DNA from: Acanthaster planci
Lineage: Eukaryota > Echinodermata > Asteroidea > Valvatida > Acanthasteridae
Direction of reading: 5' to 3'
Assembly: GCF_001949145.1 (NCBI RefSeq)
Contig: NW_019091506.1
Coordinates: forward strand, 1-16,600
Length of the DNA: 16,600 nucleotides
Under the pieces are notes generated by a model, which made no database searches, had not been told where the DNA came from, and saw only the letters and a list, made by a program, of their open reading frames with translations. The position numbers and the translations under genes were made by a program. Each line of letters starts with the position of its first letter. The stretch's first letter is position 1. Shown here in pieces: positions 9,901 through 16,407 of the stretch.

Positions 9901-10917
9901 CAAAGCCCATTTCTGCCAAGACGGCTTATTGTGTTTTATTTAACCACTTCATGCTGGGTGGAGTTACCGGCATGCATGATCCTCTGCTGAGCAGTTTTTC
10001 ATGATTTTCCGGTTTCAAAATTCTTCAAAAATACTTATCTTTATTTACTGGATGCGTACACCCAAATGAATGACTGTCTTGTGGCCAGTCTTATCTGACA
10101 GGCAACCTCCATTGACGTGTGAGTATTGCAGCCACACCTGCCGCCCAGTAAAGAGCCGCCTTTGTGTGGTGTTCCGTAATTTGCTCTTTGTTCCAGAAAT
10201 TGGCCTAGTGCATTGCTGGACGGCGGTGTTGTCTTTACTAATGCATTCCACGAGCATGTAGTAGTGGTATTGCATCACTCATTGCTGGAGTGCTAGAATG
10301 CTTTTGTCCCCGCTGATAATCTGCGGGTGCTGGCAGTGGCAAACAATGGTACTGTTTAAAAACAAAGATGGATTACCTTCACTAATGCCCTGACAGCACA
10401 TGAACCCTTGATTGGCAAGTCCCTGCAGCTTGGTCTTTTGTTACGAGTTCGGTCACCCTGGCCATAAATAAAGGCCCAGTTCCAAAGGTCTGATTTCGGG
10501 CACCCGGCCATGAATATATGGCCAAGGTCTCTGGTACCAGGAACCCTGGTGGCGAGTGGTTAATAGTGCTATTTAAAAAAAAAAATCACCTACATGCCAT
10601 GGAGTTTTTCTATACAGTGTTTTTGAATATGTTTTGCTCCCTGCATTGGCAAAAGCCATTACAATCAAAATGATCTATTCTTGTTATGTGCCCCCTACCT
10701 GGTAGTGTGCCCCCCCCCTTATGCCTGAAGCTCGTGACAGGGCTGATTAGCATTCAAGACAGTAGCAAACACTTGGCTGGTTAATGTGAATGTCTGAGTT
10801 TCGTTGGCAACACTTATCATTTCAGTTGCTATAATTTTATTTTTCTCTCAGGATGAGCTGGAGCAGCTTATCAAGACCGAACATAAAAAATTTGATGCTG
10901 AAAATGGCCGCACCTAG
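3776..10917 (+). CDS. SIRT2: SIRT2-type NAD+-dependent protein deacylase, 11 coding exons
   Basis: Class I sirtuin that removes acetyl and other acyl groups from lysines of tubulin, histones and enzymes, using NAD+. The vertebrate orthologue is mainly cytoplasmic. Coding exons: 3776-3956, 4409-4450, 4580-4686, 5491-5616, 6053-6182, 6596-6711, 7175-7251, 8620-8671, 9508-9575, 9730-9796 and 10852-10917. All introns are GT-AG and the phases join without a break to give 343 residues, against 389 or 352 for human SIRT2 isoforms. Visible motifs are GAGIS (69-73), PDFRS (79-83), TQNVD with Asn153 and Asp155, catalytic His172, zinc ligands Cys180, Cys185, Cys206 and Cys209, FFGE, MGTTL (245-249) and LLIN. 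Spacing from His172 through the four cysteines equals that of human SIRT2. The end of the domain ([15 protein letters not shown], then an acidic tail) matches SIRT2 rather than mitochondrial SIRT3. Exon joins are inferred from homology and splice signals. The start is the least certain point. Confidence 0.95.
3957..4408 (+). other. SIRT2 intron 1
   Basis: GTGAGT to TTTTTAG. Contains a small foldback at 4107-4143, where TTTGCATG (4115-4122) pairs with CATGCAAA (4132-4139) and the outer ATACTTTG pairs with CAAAGTAT in an alternative register. Nothing else is recognised. Confidence 0.7.
4409..4450 (+). CDS. SIRT2: SIRT2 exon 2 (42-nt exon with the GAGIS NAD+-binding loop)
   Basis: Small exon between TTTTTAG and GTAAGT. 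It completes Cys61 and encodes [13 protein letters not shown] plus the first base of Ser75. GAGIS is the glycine-rich start of the sirtuin Rossmann fold and contacts NAD+. It starts and ends in the same phase, so it is frame-neutral if skipped. Confidence 0.95.
4580..4686 (+). CDS. SIRT2: SIRT2 exon 3 (PDFRS and cofactor-binding loop)
   Basis: Follows a CTTATCAG acceptor and ends at ACTTCAAG before GTAGGA. Encodes residues 76-110: [14 protein letters not shown], then a QKYQLPSP segment and FEIRYFK. The usual AGIPDFRSP is AGLPDFRSE here; the invariant Asp, Phe and Arg are kept. Confidence 0.95.
4985..5056 (+). mobile_element. degenerate tRNA-derived SINE head (tentative)
   Basis: TGGCCTCGTGGCTAAGA (4990-5006) resembles a pol III A box (TGGCNNAGTGG-type). 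GGTCCGTGTCT at 5041-5051 is a decayed B box (consensus GGTTCGANTCC). The 51-base spacing fits a tRNA with a long variable arm. No clear tail or target-site duplication was found. Confidence 0.4.
5250..5280. repeat. tandem duplication, period 16
   Basis: ATAACACTGAGATTA occurs at 5250-5264 and again, identical, at 5266-5280, separated by one C. Confidence 0.85.
5491..5616 (+). CDS. SIRT2: SIRT2 exon 4 ([12 protein letters not shown] and LLLRDYTQ)
   Basis: Phase 0 at both ends, 42 codons (residues 111-152), between ATATGCAG and GTGAGT. Encodes [21 protein letters not shown] and LLLRDYTQ, all close to human SIRT2. It ends with Gln152 of the catalytic TQN motif. Confidence 0.96.
5617..6052 (+). 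other. SIRT2 intron 4
   Basis: GTGAGT to GATCAG, A/T-rich. I see nothing beyond the splice signals. Confidence 0.7.
6053..6182 (+). CDS. SIRT2: SIRT2 exon 5 (catalytic Asn/Asp/His and first zinc cysteines)
   Basis: Follows TTGATCAG and ends at AAAG before GTCAGT. Encodes [10 protein letters not shown], then VEVHGSF with catalytic His172, then AHCIEENC with zinc ligands Cys180 and Cys185. The usual NIDTLE is NVDVLN, but Asn153 and Asp155 are unchanged. Confidence 0.96.
6183..6595 (+). other. SIRT2 intron 5
   Basis: GTCAGT to ACCAG with a good pyrimidine tract at 6573-6586. Nothing else is recognised. Confidence 0.7.
6596..6711 (+). CDS. SIRT2: SIRT2 exon 6 (second zinc cysteine pair and FFGE)
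   Basis: Follows AAACCAG and ends at AAGGAG before GTACAA. Completes Gly196 and encodes residues 197-234: [14 protein letters not shown] with zinc ligands Cys206 and Cys209, then IAFFGEGP, the substrate-groove strand of sirtuins. Confidence 0.95.
6712..7174 (+). other. SIRT2 intron 6 with poly-G/poly-C low-complexity sequence
   Basis: Around 6760-6810 a G-rich run is followed by a C run, six A and a G run, which can pair C against G. A further C run lies near 6938-6946. It looks like part of a G/C-tract repeat, possibly related to 7862-8125, but the copies are too diverged to align by eye. Confidence 0.5.
7175..7251 (+). CDS. SIRT2: SIRT2 exon 7 ([12 protein letters not shown]+ strand)
   Basis: Follows a long pyrimidine tract and CATGACAG; the donor is ACAC before GTAAAG. 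Encodes [15 protein letters not shown] and [10 protein letters not shown], residues 235-259, plus two bases of Thr260. The human counterpart reads DLLLVMGTSLQVQPFASLI. Confidence 0.95.
7636..7717. repeat. 41-bp tandem duplication
   Basis: Units 7636-7676 and 7677-7717 share TATCTTTG-AAAAATC and then the identical stretch CTCTGGTTTCTAAATGCAGC, with only a few substitutions between them. Confidence 0.85.
7862..8125. repeat. poly-G to poly-C/poly-A bounded block, likely dispersed repeat
   Basis: Opens with an uninterrupted G run at 7862 and closes with a C run followed by about 13 A at 8105-8125. Internal words such as GCCATTTTTGGGATGGGGGGC and GGCCCCCACCC are of the same kind. The symmetry suggests a decayed repeat unit. 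No target duplication or coding region was identified. Confidence 0.4.
8620..8671 (+). CDS. SIRT2: SIRT2 exon 8 (PRLLIN)
   Basis: A 52-nt exon between ATTCCTCAG and GTAAGG. Completes Thr260 and encodes [17 protein letters not shown] (261-277). PRLLIN is the conserved strand whose Asn contacts the NAD+ ribose in sirtuins. Confidence 0.93.
8672..9507 (+). other. SIRT2 intron 8
   Basis: GTAAGG to TTTCAG. Contains a cluster of repeated AAGCTGAA words (8925-9060). Otherwise nothing is recognised. Confidence 0.65.
9508..9575 (+). CDS. SIRT2: SIRT2 exon 9 (variable loop before the RDV strand)
   Basis: Between TATGTTTCAG and GTAACT. Encodes [10 protein letters not shown], then [12 protein letters not shown] and two bases of Arg300. 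This is the least conserved part of the SIRT2 domain. The call rests on phase, splice sites and order between neighbouring exons as well as weak similarity. Confidence 0.88.
9730..9796 (+). CDS. SIRT2: SIRT2 exon 10 ([15 protein letters not shown])
   Basis: Follows GATTTCAG and ends at TGGAAG before GTATGG. Completes Arg300 and encodes [12 protein letters not shown] and [10 protein letters not shown] (301-322). This matches the end of the human SIRT2 catalytic domain, including the two cysteines of the CDxGC segment. Confidence 0.95.
9940..10563. mobile_element. candidate non-autonomous piggyBac-like element (616 bp between TTAA sites)
   Basis: TTAA at 9940-9943 is followed by CCACTTCATGCTGGGTGG. 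TTAA at 10560-10563 is preceded by CCCTGGTGGCGAGTGG, which on the other strand reads TTAACCACTCGCCACCAGGG. The ends thus share TTAACCACT and more loosely the following G-rich part. TTAA target duplications are the hallmark of piggyBac elements. The interior has no transposase. It includes subterminal repeats (10450-10540), as many such elements do. Terminal inverted repeats beyond 9 bp are imperfect, so this stays a candidate. Confidence 0.5.
10450..10545. repeat. diverged direct repeat, period about 47, with GGCC foldbacks
   Basis: CGGTCACCCTGGCCATAAATA at 10450 and CGGGCACCC-GGCCATGAATA at 10497 are related copies. The second contains GGCCAT-GAATAT-ATGGCC, a perfect 6-bp stem; the first has GGCC at both sides of an A/T core. 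It lies near the right end of the candidate element. Confidence 0.55.
10852..10917 (+). CDS. SIRT2: SIRT2 exon 11 (C-terminal exon and stop)
   Basis: Follows TTTTCTCTCAG. Encodes [19 protein letters not shown], then Arg, Thr and TAG at 10915-10917. It corresponds to the end helix of human SIRT2 (KELEDLVRREHASIDAQ). The protein stops soon after, without the long disordered tail of the vertebrate protein. Confidence 0.93.
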   Translation, partial: DELEQLIKTEHKKFDAENGRT

Positions 10918-11249
10918 AGAGCTTTTGTGTTGCATCATGTGAGAAGTTTTTATATTTCTTTCAGTCGACCCAGGAGTATTCAGGACATGGTATTTGTGGA
11001 TAACTTTAAACTTAAAACTCGGCTGGAGATCTGAAGCAATATAGTACATGTACTAACTTTCTCTGGAAAACTGAACCCCAAAGAATAATTTCAGGTTTGT
11101 ATTTAATACAACATTTTATTACCAAACATAAAAACAAGAACTTTATAAACATAAACAAGTACAAGAAGCCGATTTGTTATCTCAACAAAATTAAGTTTTG
11201 ACTAGAACTGTACCACAGTCGAGTTGTAAAATCTATGTGTGATTTCAAC

Positions 11250-11267
11250 GATTTATGATCATAAATC
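11250..11267. repeat. perfect 18-bp palindrome
   Basis: GATTTATGATCATAAATC equals its own reverse complement, with TGATCA at the centre. It is located between the two convergent genes, about 330 bases after the SIRT2 stop. Confidence 0.85.
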
Positions 11268-11872
11268 ATGCAAATTTGATGAGTGCATACAGATACATGA
11301 GAAGCCATTCATAATGCAAGGAAAAATATCAATATTCCATATGACTCGTGCAGATTATAAGCTTTTTTACTATTTTAATATGGCATTAAGAGGTGGAAAC
11401 TAAGTGTTGCCTTTCATGTAATTTTAAAAAATTTTTGCAGACGAAGACCTTTAGGATATTATTTTCAAGAAGTCTGGTTCAGTCAGAAATAACATTCAGA
11501 GAATACAGTTAGTTATTTGAAAACATATTTTTAAAGGTATGGTGGTGGCATTTCAACTGTTTTGACCAATGACATAAATGACAAATGACCATGAAAGATG
11601 CAAAAGTATCTCAGCAAAATCCAAGGATCAGTTGGATCCATTGGATCAGTACATGCAGAAATCAGAGTTAAAAGTAAACTAGTGGTATTGAAGTGTTTCT
11701 TCATTTTTTTAATGGAAGTGGTCAAATATTAAACGTAGATCTGGACTTGAGATGTTAAACGATGACAAAACAGCCAGCACTTTGCTGAAAACAATATAAA
11801 TCATGCACATGCTGAAATAGATGGTGTGAATCACTACTTTGTAAAAGCATTTTAATGGAATAGGTAAGTTTG

Positions 11873-11878
11873 TTTATT
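11873..11878 (-). terminator. candidate polyadenylation signal for SLC30A9 (AATAAA)
   Basis: TTTATT on the plus strand reads AATAAA on the coding strand, about 785 bases after the stop codon. It is the nearest canonical hexamer I found; a weaker ATTAAA lies nearer at 12355-12350. Confidence 0.45.
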
Positions 11879-12661
11879 TGTGACAAAAATATTCTGAGTG
11901 CCATTGGTTCCCCCCCCATAGTTTTATGTTCTCATTAGATATTTAATGAAATAGGCAGTACAGGGTAAATTCACAGATTTATCAGCTAGGCTAAGCATGC
12001 ATCTACATGTATTTCAAGCTGATCTACCAATAGGGTGCTCTCAATGACCCACCGGACCTGATATAATGCCTGCCACTGTCATAGATGAAGACAGCAGCCC
12101 TGAGCACAGTATTCGCGTGGTCGGCAAATCTCCAAAGCCTGATATGTGGCAAACAGTGTGGGAGCTTTAGCACCCTGCACTGGATCGGAATGACAATGAC
12201 AACCATATATGGCACAAGTAGTGACCATGGTAACATTTGAAGGAGAATTCACGGTTATATGTGAAAATGATCCCCACTGTCTAGTTCACAATGTATGACA
12301 CACATGGCCAACCAAATGCCTTCAGTGGTGGCGTGTTACTTTGATGCCTTTTAATTGACTCCACTGACCAGAAAAAATGGCATAATTTGGGACAAGTTTT
12401 CTACCTATGCAGTGGCTACAATGTCCAAATCAGAACCAAAGTTGTATTTTTTGTTCACAGCTTAACATGAAACACCTGCTTTCATTTGACCTATATGAGA
12501 ATGTTCCTATGCTGAAGAGCATTTAACACCAACGGATGATCAACCAGCAATGTACATGCATGCACGCTCGCTTCACTCGCTGCTGGTCTAACCTGGCAAT
12601 GGTCCTTGGGCAACATATTGCACATCGGTGAGGTATTTCAGGATGTCTTGCTGTGATCATC

Positions 12662-12706
12662 TCACAAGATCTCCAGATCGACATGCCGTACCTCAGGGTT
12701 CAATTT
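12662..12706 (-). CDS. SLC30A9: SLC30A9 exon E (C-terminal exon and stop)
   Basis: Acceptor TTTTTTGCCCCTGCAG. Encodes KLNPEVRHVDLEIL and TGA at 12664-12662. The last 12 residues equal the human SLC30A9 C-terminus as I recall it. Confidence 0.96.
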   Translation of the reverse strand, partial: KLNPEVRHVDLEIL

Positions 12707-15700
12707 CTGCAGGGGCAAAAAAGATGACCATTTCACAAGTGTGCCGCATGATGATTGACGACTGATCTGGCCCACACTCACTCTGTCATGTGTGAAAGAT
12801 GTTACCCGGCTCAGCGTGCCCAGATACACTTTTCTCCCACGCAGGGCTCGCACTATGAATATGTAACTAAAGACGTATATTGCAATAACAATGGACACTC
12901 GCTGTTAGTGCACTGTTTCTCTTTTGTTAGATGTTCGTGGTGTCAAGAAATGCAAAGAATCCCACGTAAGTGACCCAAGCATGCCGTCAGTGCCAGTTTC
13001 AAACCAACCTAAGCATAGGGCCAATGGGCTGACCTAACCAGGCCAGTTATCTTGGCCAAAAAAATTTGAGAGTCTCACCCTGATTTCCTTCTCGATGCGA
13101 TCCACTTCTGCTCCTAGTCCGTCAATAATCCTCTCGCCGTGTTTTAGCATGAAGGCCTCAATCTCCTCCATGGTTGTGAAAGTTTGTAACTCCTGCAATT
13201 CAAAGGAGATGCCCCAAGTTAAATCGAGAGAATGTCGTGTGATAAGTAGTGGCACTGTCAAGAAGAACTGAGTGTTCTTGCAACCAAAAAACCAGGACCT
13301 TCCATGTAAGATCAAATAACCTTAAAAAGGTTACAAAATGGCGTTTTCTTGATATTGCTGCTTTATGGACTTAAAACTAAAAAACAAGAAAGCAGGACAT
13401 TCAAACTAGCATGTAATGTACCAACATCAAGGACAGAAACTCAAAGGGAACAGAAGGCTGACCACAGAGACGACATCTCTGTGGTCAATCGTCTGTTCAA
13501 GATGGTCAAAAACCAAAGGAAAATCTTGTCCTCAAAGATTTATAAAGGAATAGATATGTGCTTGGCTGGGTCTTCAACATTGAAGACTGGCTCAGGAGAA
13601 TGAATGCAACTAATGCCCTCATTTGTGGATCGGGCATTATCAGAGACCATTCTCCTAAGCCAGCATACATTTATTCCCATTCATAAATACCCTTTCGGTC
13701 AGAAAGTGAATTAAGTTTAAAACTTTTTTTGACTCCAACATGTCATAATGAGCTTAATGCATCTGAGAGAGTTTAGGTAAGCACAGATCAAATCCTAGAC
13801 CACCAATTTTTCCACAGTTATGCCAAAGTGCATCATCTCCTGACCTTGAGTAGGCTCTCCAGGTCTTGCCCATCGAGGTAGGAACGGGTCACCTCCCTGC
13901 CATCAAAGTCCAACTCCGCCTTGAACCGGATCAAGCCCACGCCCATGTCGGTGGCTTTCACATCGTACACGCCCCTATCAAAAAATCAAATTACATGAAG
14001 TCGCCTTTTGTTGTCAAGTCTTGAATGAAATGCAAAAATGAAACGTGACAAAGGCATGCATCTGCCATCACTCATCCTCGTTACTAGTATTTAAACAAGA
14101 TTTGAACTGTGCTTTTGAATAGTGTGGGACTCCCTTTAATACAGCTCTGAAAATCCAGATTTTTTCATCTTGTTGCATGTCAAATTATTTAGGGGCCCAT
14201 TTCAAGGGTCAAAGACAAAAAAGCTAACCCCAGAAATTACCTAAGCACAGAAATTATTTAGCTTGGTGTAAAATAAACCAATCATTGTCCAGTGTTGTTA
14301 TTCTCTTGTTTATTTCTCAGCTGCTTACTGTTCAGTGCAATTGAGTCCAGATACCAACAGTCACATTTCAGATAGATGTGCAATTAAAATAAACATAATG
14401 GCAATTTCAAATCAGCACGTAGGTCAATTTCCTTTTTCTTTTTCTTTTCAACACTCGCTTTGTCTCCGTCTTTAGTTTACTGTTGCAACCAACTGAAAAT
14501 ACTCCCAGAGCTCCTGGCTTAGCATGAGAAAACTGGATGTCTCTGTGGCAGTAAATGAAACTGTATTGTGCTAGTGGGCCTTGACTATCAGCCCCGAGCT
14601 GGACAAAGAGAAGGCACAGTTTTCCTAGCAATGGTGGCTCCTTTGGCGGGAACTGCACTTTGCCAGTTTGCTAACGATTATGGATTGCACGCTTCACACA
14701 CACGTTACTACCAACAGGATGGCACTTGGTTTCACAGTCTCCCCCAACATAGTTCTTTTCCACCGATGAGGAGGTGTTTCCACTCAAGGCAGGTAGCCAA
14801 GTTTTGGAAAACGTCTAGTGGCTCATTGCACCACTGTACTACCGCATTCCAACAGTACCAGGAGCGTCATCGGGAATATGGAGTGGCAGATCACTTGAGA
14901 GTTGAAAAGCTAAATTAGGACACTCGGGCACCCATGGGGACAATGAATATGTTTCACAGGACAGGAATCGTATTTTGCAACAGGCAAAAAATTCTAGCTA
15001 AGTGCCAGAGCATTACAAGTGCAACAATTCTTGTAAAACAGCAAATCCATGCTAATGAAATGGACAACTTTATACTGATCCTTGAAGGAATACAATCTGA
15101 CACAAAAAAGGAAACAAATAGGAAAATGAGATACTATAACTACCTAACCATGACGTCATTTTCCAGCAAACTACTTATTTTCTCCAACTCAGTCTCTGGT
15201 ATGGAGCGATCTAGTAAAGCTTCTGTGTTACTGTAGATGAGGAACATTGATACACAACCTGTGGTGGGATAGACAGGCAAATACATGAATGCAGATACAC
15301 AAATGGCACAGAGAAATGTCCCATGATAGAAAATGAAGGGTCCTGTTGAACAGTGAATTCTTAACAATACTATAGTTGAGACCATAGAAAACCAGATACA
15401 AGACAAGTCACAAAGTAACAGGGTGAACAGTGACACTTCATTTGAATAGCTTGTGACTTGAATTGCGATGGAAGTCTTGTGTTGGTCTTGTGATGGTCCT
15501 TAGAGGTCATAAAGCAGTCTTCAGAGGTCTTGACTACAACACTGCTTGGTAGTTCATTTGGCGATGGATGACTGACGAAGACAATGACTGGAATATATTT
15601 TTTAATCTTTTGACAGGAGGTACAGTAGGTATGTGTCCTTGACACTGCAGTATGCTCCCACTGACCTAAGCATGCATACACATTCATAACCATTACTACA

Positions 15701-16065
15701 CAAGAACATAGTATCTCATCAACTGCACTAAGAAACATTCTGCTCCTTTTTGTCATATGCATAGGTTTAACTCAACAAAACTGAAAAATATTTTCAAAAG
15801 ACCAACACCAAAATAAGAGAAGATGTGCTTTTTTCTCATACTAGATCATAACAAGCACTGAAAAATTACTTCCCACCTAATAAAACTGACTATTAAACCA
15901 ACCAACCTAAGATACATCCAATGGCTAGAGATCCCAGGGAGTCGTACAATGGGTTGCCAGTGAGAGATGTCAACCCCATACACCCAGCTGCTACAAGCAC
16001 ACCTAGGACAGCGGCAGCATCCTCGAGCAAGACGACATTGATGCTGGGGTCTCGGCTCCGCAGTA
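12662..16065 (-). CDS. SLC30A9: SLC30A9 (ZnT9) zinc transporter, C-terminal five exons; 5' part outside window
   Basis: Cation diffusion facilitator family zinc transporter. The vertebrate protein is linked to zinc export from mitochondria and has also been described as a nuclear coactivator. Exons in coding order: 16065-15907, 15258-15144, 13974-13845, 13192-13079 and 12706-12662, all with GT-AG introns and matching phases. Together they give about 186 residues of a protein that is 568 residues in humans. In order: SRDPSINVVLLEDAAAVLG and a second hydrophobic stretch around NPLYDSLGSL (the last membrane segments), LIYSNTEALLDRS, then the cytosolic or matrix domain with YDVKATDMG, DFDGREVTRSYL, EAFMLKHGERIIDGLGAEVD and the C-terminus NPEVRHVDLEIL. 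That ending is identical to human SLC30A9 as I recall it. Transcription converges on SIRT2. Confidence 0.95.
12707..13078 (-). other. SLC30A9 intron between exons D and E
   Basis: 372 bp, GTGAGA to CTGCAG. Nothing recognised besides splice signals. Confidence 0.7.
13079..13192 (-). CDS. SLC30A9: SLC30A9 exon D (EAFMLKHGE)
   Basis: Acceptor TTTGAATTGCAG, donor ATCAGG before GTGAGA, phase 0 at both ends, 38 codons. Encodes ELQTFTTMEEIEAFMLKHGE, then RIIDGLGAEVDRIEKEIR. The human protein has ELETFMLKHGENIIDTLGAE at this point. Confidence 0.96.
13459..13487. repeat. perfect 12-bp stem hairpin with 5-nt loop
   Basis: TGACCACAGAGA (13459-13470), loop CGACA, TCTCTGTGGTCA (13476-13487). All twelve pairs are Watson-Crick. 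Confidence 0.85.
13587..13663. repeat. nested 77-nt foldback (16-bp outer and 8-bp inner stems)
   Basis: CTGGCTCAGGAGAATG (13587-13602) pairs 15 of 16 with CATTCTCCTAAGCCAG (13648-13663). Inside, TAATGCCC (13611-13618) pairs exactly with GGGCATTA (13632-13639). An 8-by-8 internal loop separates the stems and the terminal loop has 13 nt. Confidence 0.75.
13845..13974 (-). CDS. SLC30A9: SLC30A9 exon C (CDF C-terminal domain core)
   Basis: Acceptor TTTTTTGATAG, donor CTCAAG before GTCAGG. Encodes GVYDVKATDMGVGLIRFKAE, LDFDGREVTRSYLDGQ and DLESLLK, 43 codons. This matches the human segment HDVKATDLGLGKVRFKAE almost throughout, so the gene identity is firm. Confidence 0.96.
13975..15143 (-). other. 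SLC30A9 intron between exons B and C
   Basis: 1169 bp, GTAGTT to GATAG. A 116-codon open frame on the plus strand (14568-14918) lies within it but resembles nothing known. No repeat was identified with confidence. Confidence 0.65.
15144..15258 (-). CDS. SLC30A9: SLC30A9 exon B (end of last helix, start of C-terminal domain)
   Basis: Acceptor CCACCACAG. Encodes CVSMFLIYSNTEALLDRS, then IPETELEKISSLLENDVMV. Two GT donors are close together. The one after GTTAG (GTAGTT) restores the frame into exon C as ENDVMVRGVYDVKA. The one five bases earlier (ATG before GTTAGG) would break the frame. Confidence 0.93.
15259..15906 (-). other. SLC30A9 intron between exons A and B
   Basis: 648 bp, GTTGGT to ACCACAG. 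It contains most of a 130-codon minus-strand open frame (15370-15762) with no recognisable motif. I treat that frame as chance. Confidence 0.65.
15907..16065 (-). CDS. SLC30A9: SLC30A9 exon A (membrane segments)
   Basis: Acceptor TTTTTTGGGGCAG, donor CTTAG before GTTGGT. After two bases of a split codon it encodes 52 residues: LRSRDPSINVVLLEDAAAVLG, then an Ala/Gly/Val-rich membrane segment, then SLTGNPLYDSLGSL and AIGCIL. The Asp of LLED and the Asp of LYDS lie in membrane helices. The upstream partner exon is not in the window. Confidence 0.93.
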
Positions 16066-16407
16066 CTGCCCCAAAAAATATACATTGTACTCATGTCGCT
16101 GGTATACACAGTGAATAGTCGTGTTTTTGATGAAAGTAGGGACTGGTTCAGGCATGACATAAAGATGAAGCAAATTGTAAGACATTAACAAGTTCAATGT
16201 GACACATGAAATTACTCTCTTAAATTCGTCCTCTGAAATTCACGTAAGTTTGAGCTGGCCTTTAACCAATCGGTCTATTACATGTGACATGTAACATTGA
16301 AAATCTCTCTAAAACAAACTGCTTCATTGCAAAATTACCCCTAGAAAATTTAAGTTTTCGGGGGAATTTTCAGAACATAATGAGCTGTAAGTGCATTACA
16401 TTGTACA
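16066..16407 (-). other. start of a further SLC30A9 intron
   Basis: Upstream of exon A on the minus strand. No further SLC30A9 exon is visible up to the window end. A near-foldback (CCCCTAGAAAA against TTTTCGGGGG) lies around 16339-16365. Confidence 0.55.

Larger units (their letters stand above)
9797..10851 (+). other. SIRT2 intron 10
   Basis: GTATGG to TCTCAG. More than half of it is the candidate TTAA-flanked element at 9940-10563. A C run lies at 9882-9891 and another near 10710-10719. Confidence 0.65.
10918..12661. other. tail-to-tail spacer with both 3' UTRs
   Basis: Lies between the SIRT2 stop (10917) and the SLC30A9 stop (12662 on the minus strand). For SIRT2 I see no canonical AATAAA; variants are AATACA at 11105-11110 and ATTAAA at 11728-11733. 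For SLC30A9 the minus strand has AATAAA at 11878-11873 and 11120-11115, and ATTAAA at 12355-12350. The transcripts may therefore overlap. No additional gene is recognised. Confidence 0.7.
13193..13844 (-). other. SLC30A9 intron between exons C and D, with two foldbacks
   Basis: 652 bp, GTCAGG to TTGCAG. Contains the perfect hairpin at 13459-13487 and the nested foldback at 13587-13663. No convincing coding sequence. Confidence 0.7.

Noticed and set aside
3776-10917. Assignment of the sirtuin to mitochondrial SIRT3
   Set aside because: The C-terminal segment with CDEGC and LAELLGWK plus an acidic tail, and the LDEVSLEG start, match SIRT2. No mitochondrial targeting extension is visible.
14160-14340. 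Possible repeat fragment around AGCACAGAAATTATTTAGC
   Set aside because: It looks like words from dispersed elements, but no ends, duplications or second copy are visible in the window.
14568-14918. 116-codon open frame on the plus strand
   Set aside because: It lies in an SLC30A9 intron on the opposite strand, has no recognisable domain, and its composition is like the surrounding intron.
15146-15151. ATG before GTTAGG as the exon B donor of SLC30A9
   Set aside because: It leaves the wrong phase for exon C. The GTAGTT donor five bases on restores the conserved VRGVYDVKA reading.
15151-15158. Second TGACGTCA octamer
   Set aside because: It lies inside SLC30A9 coding exon B, where the codons for Asp-Val-Met explain it.
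15370-15762. 130-codon open frame on the minus strand, the longest uninterrupted one
   Set aside because: It falls in the intron between SLC30A9 exons A and B, which splice together in frame without it. There are no motifs, and Cys/His pairs look random.
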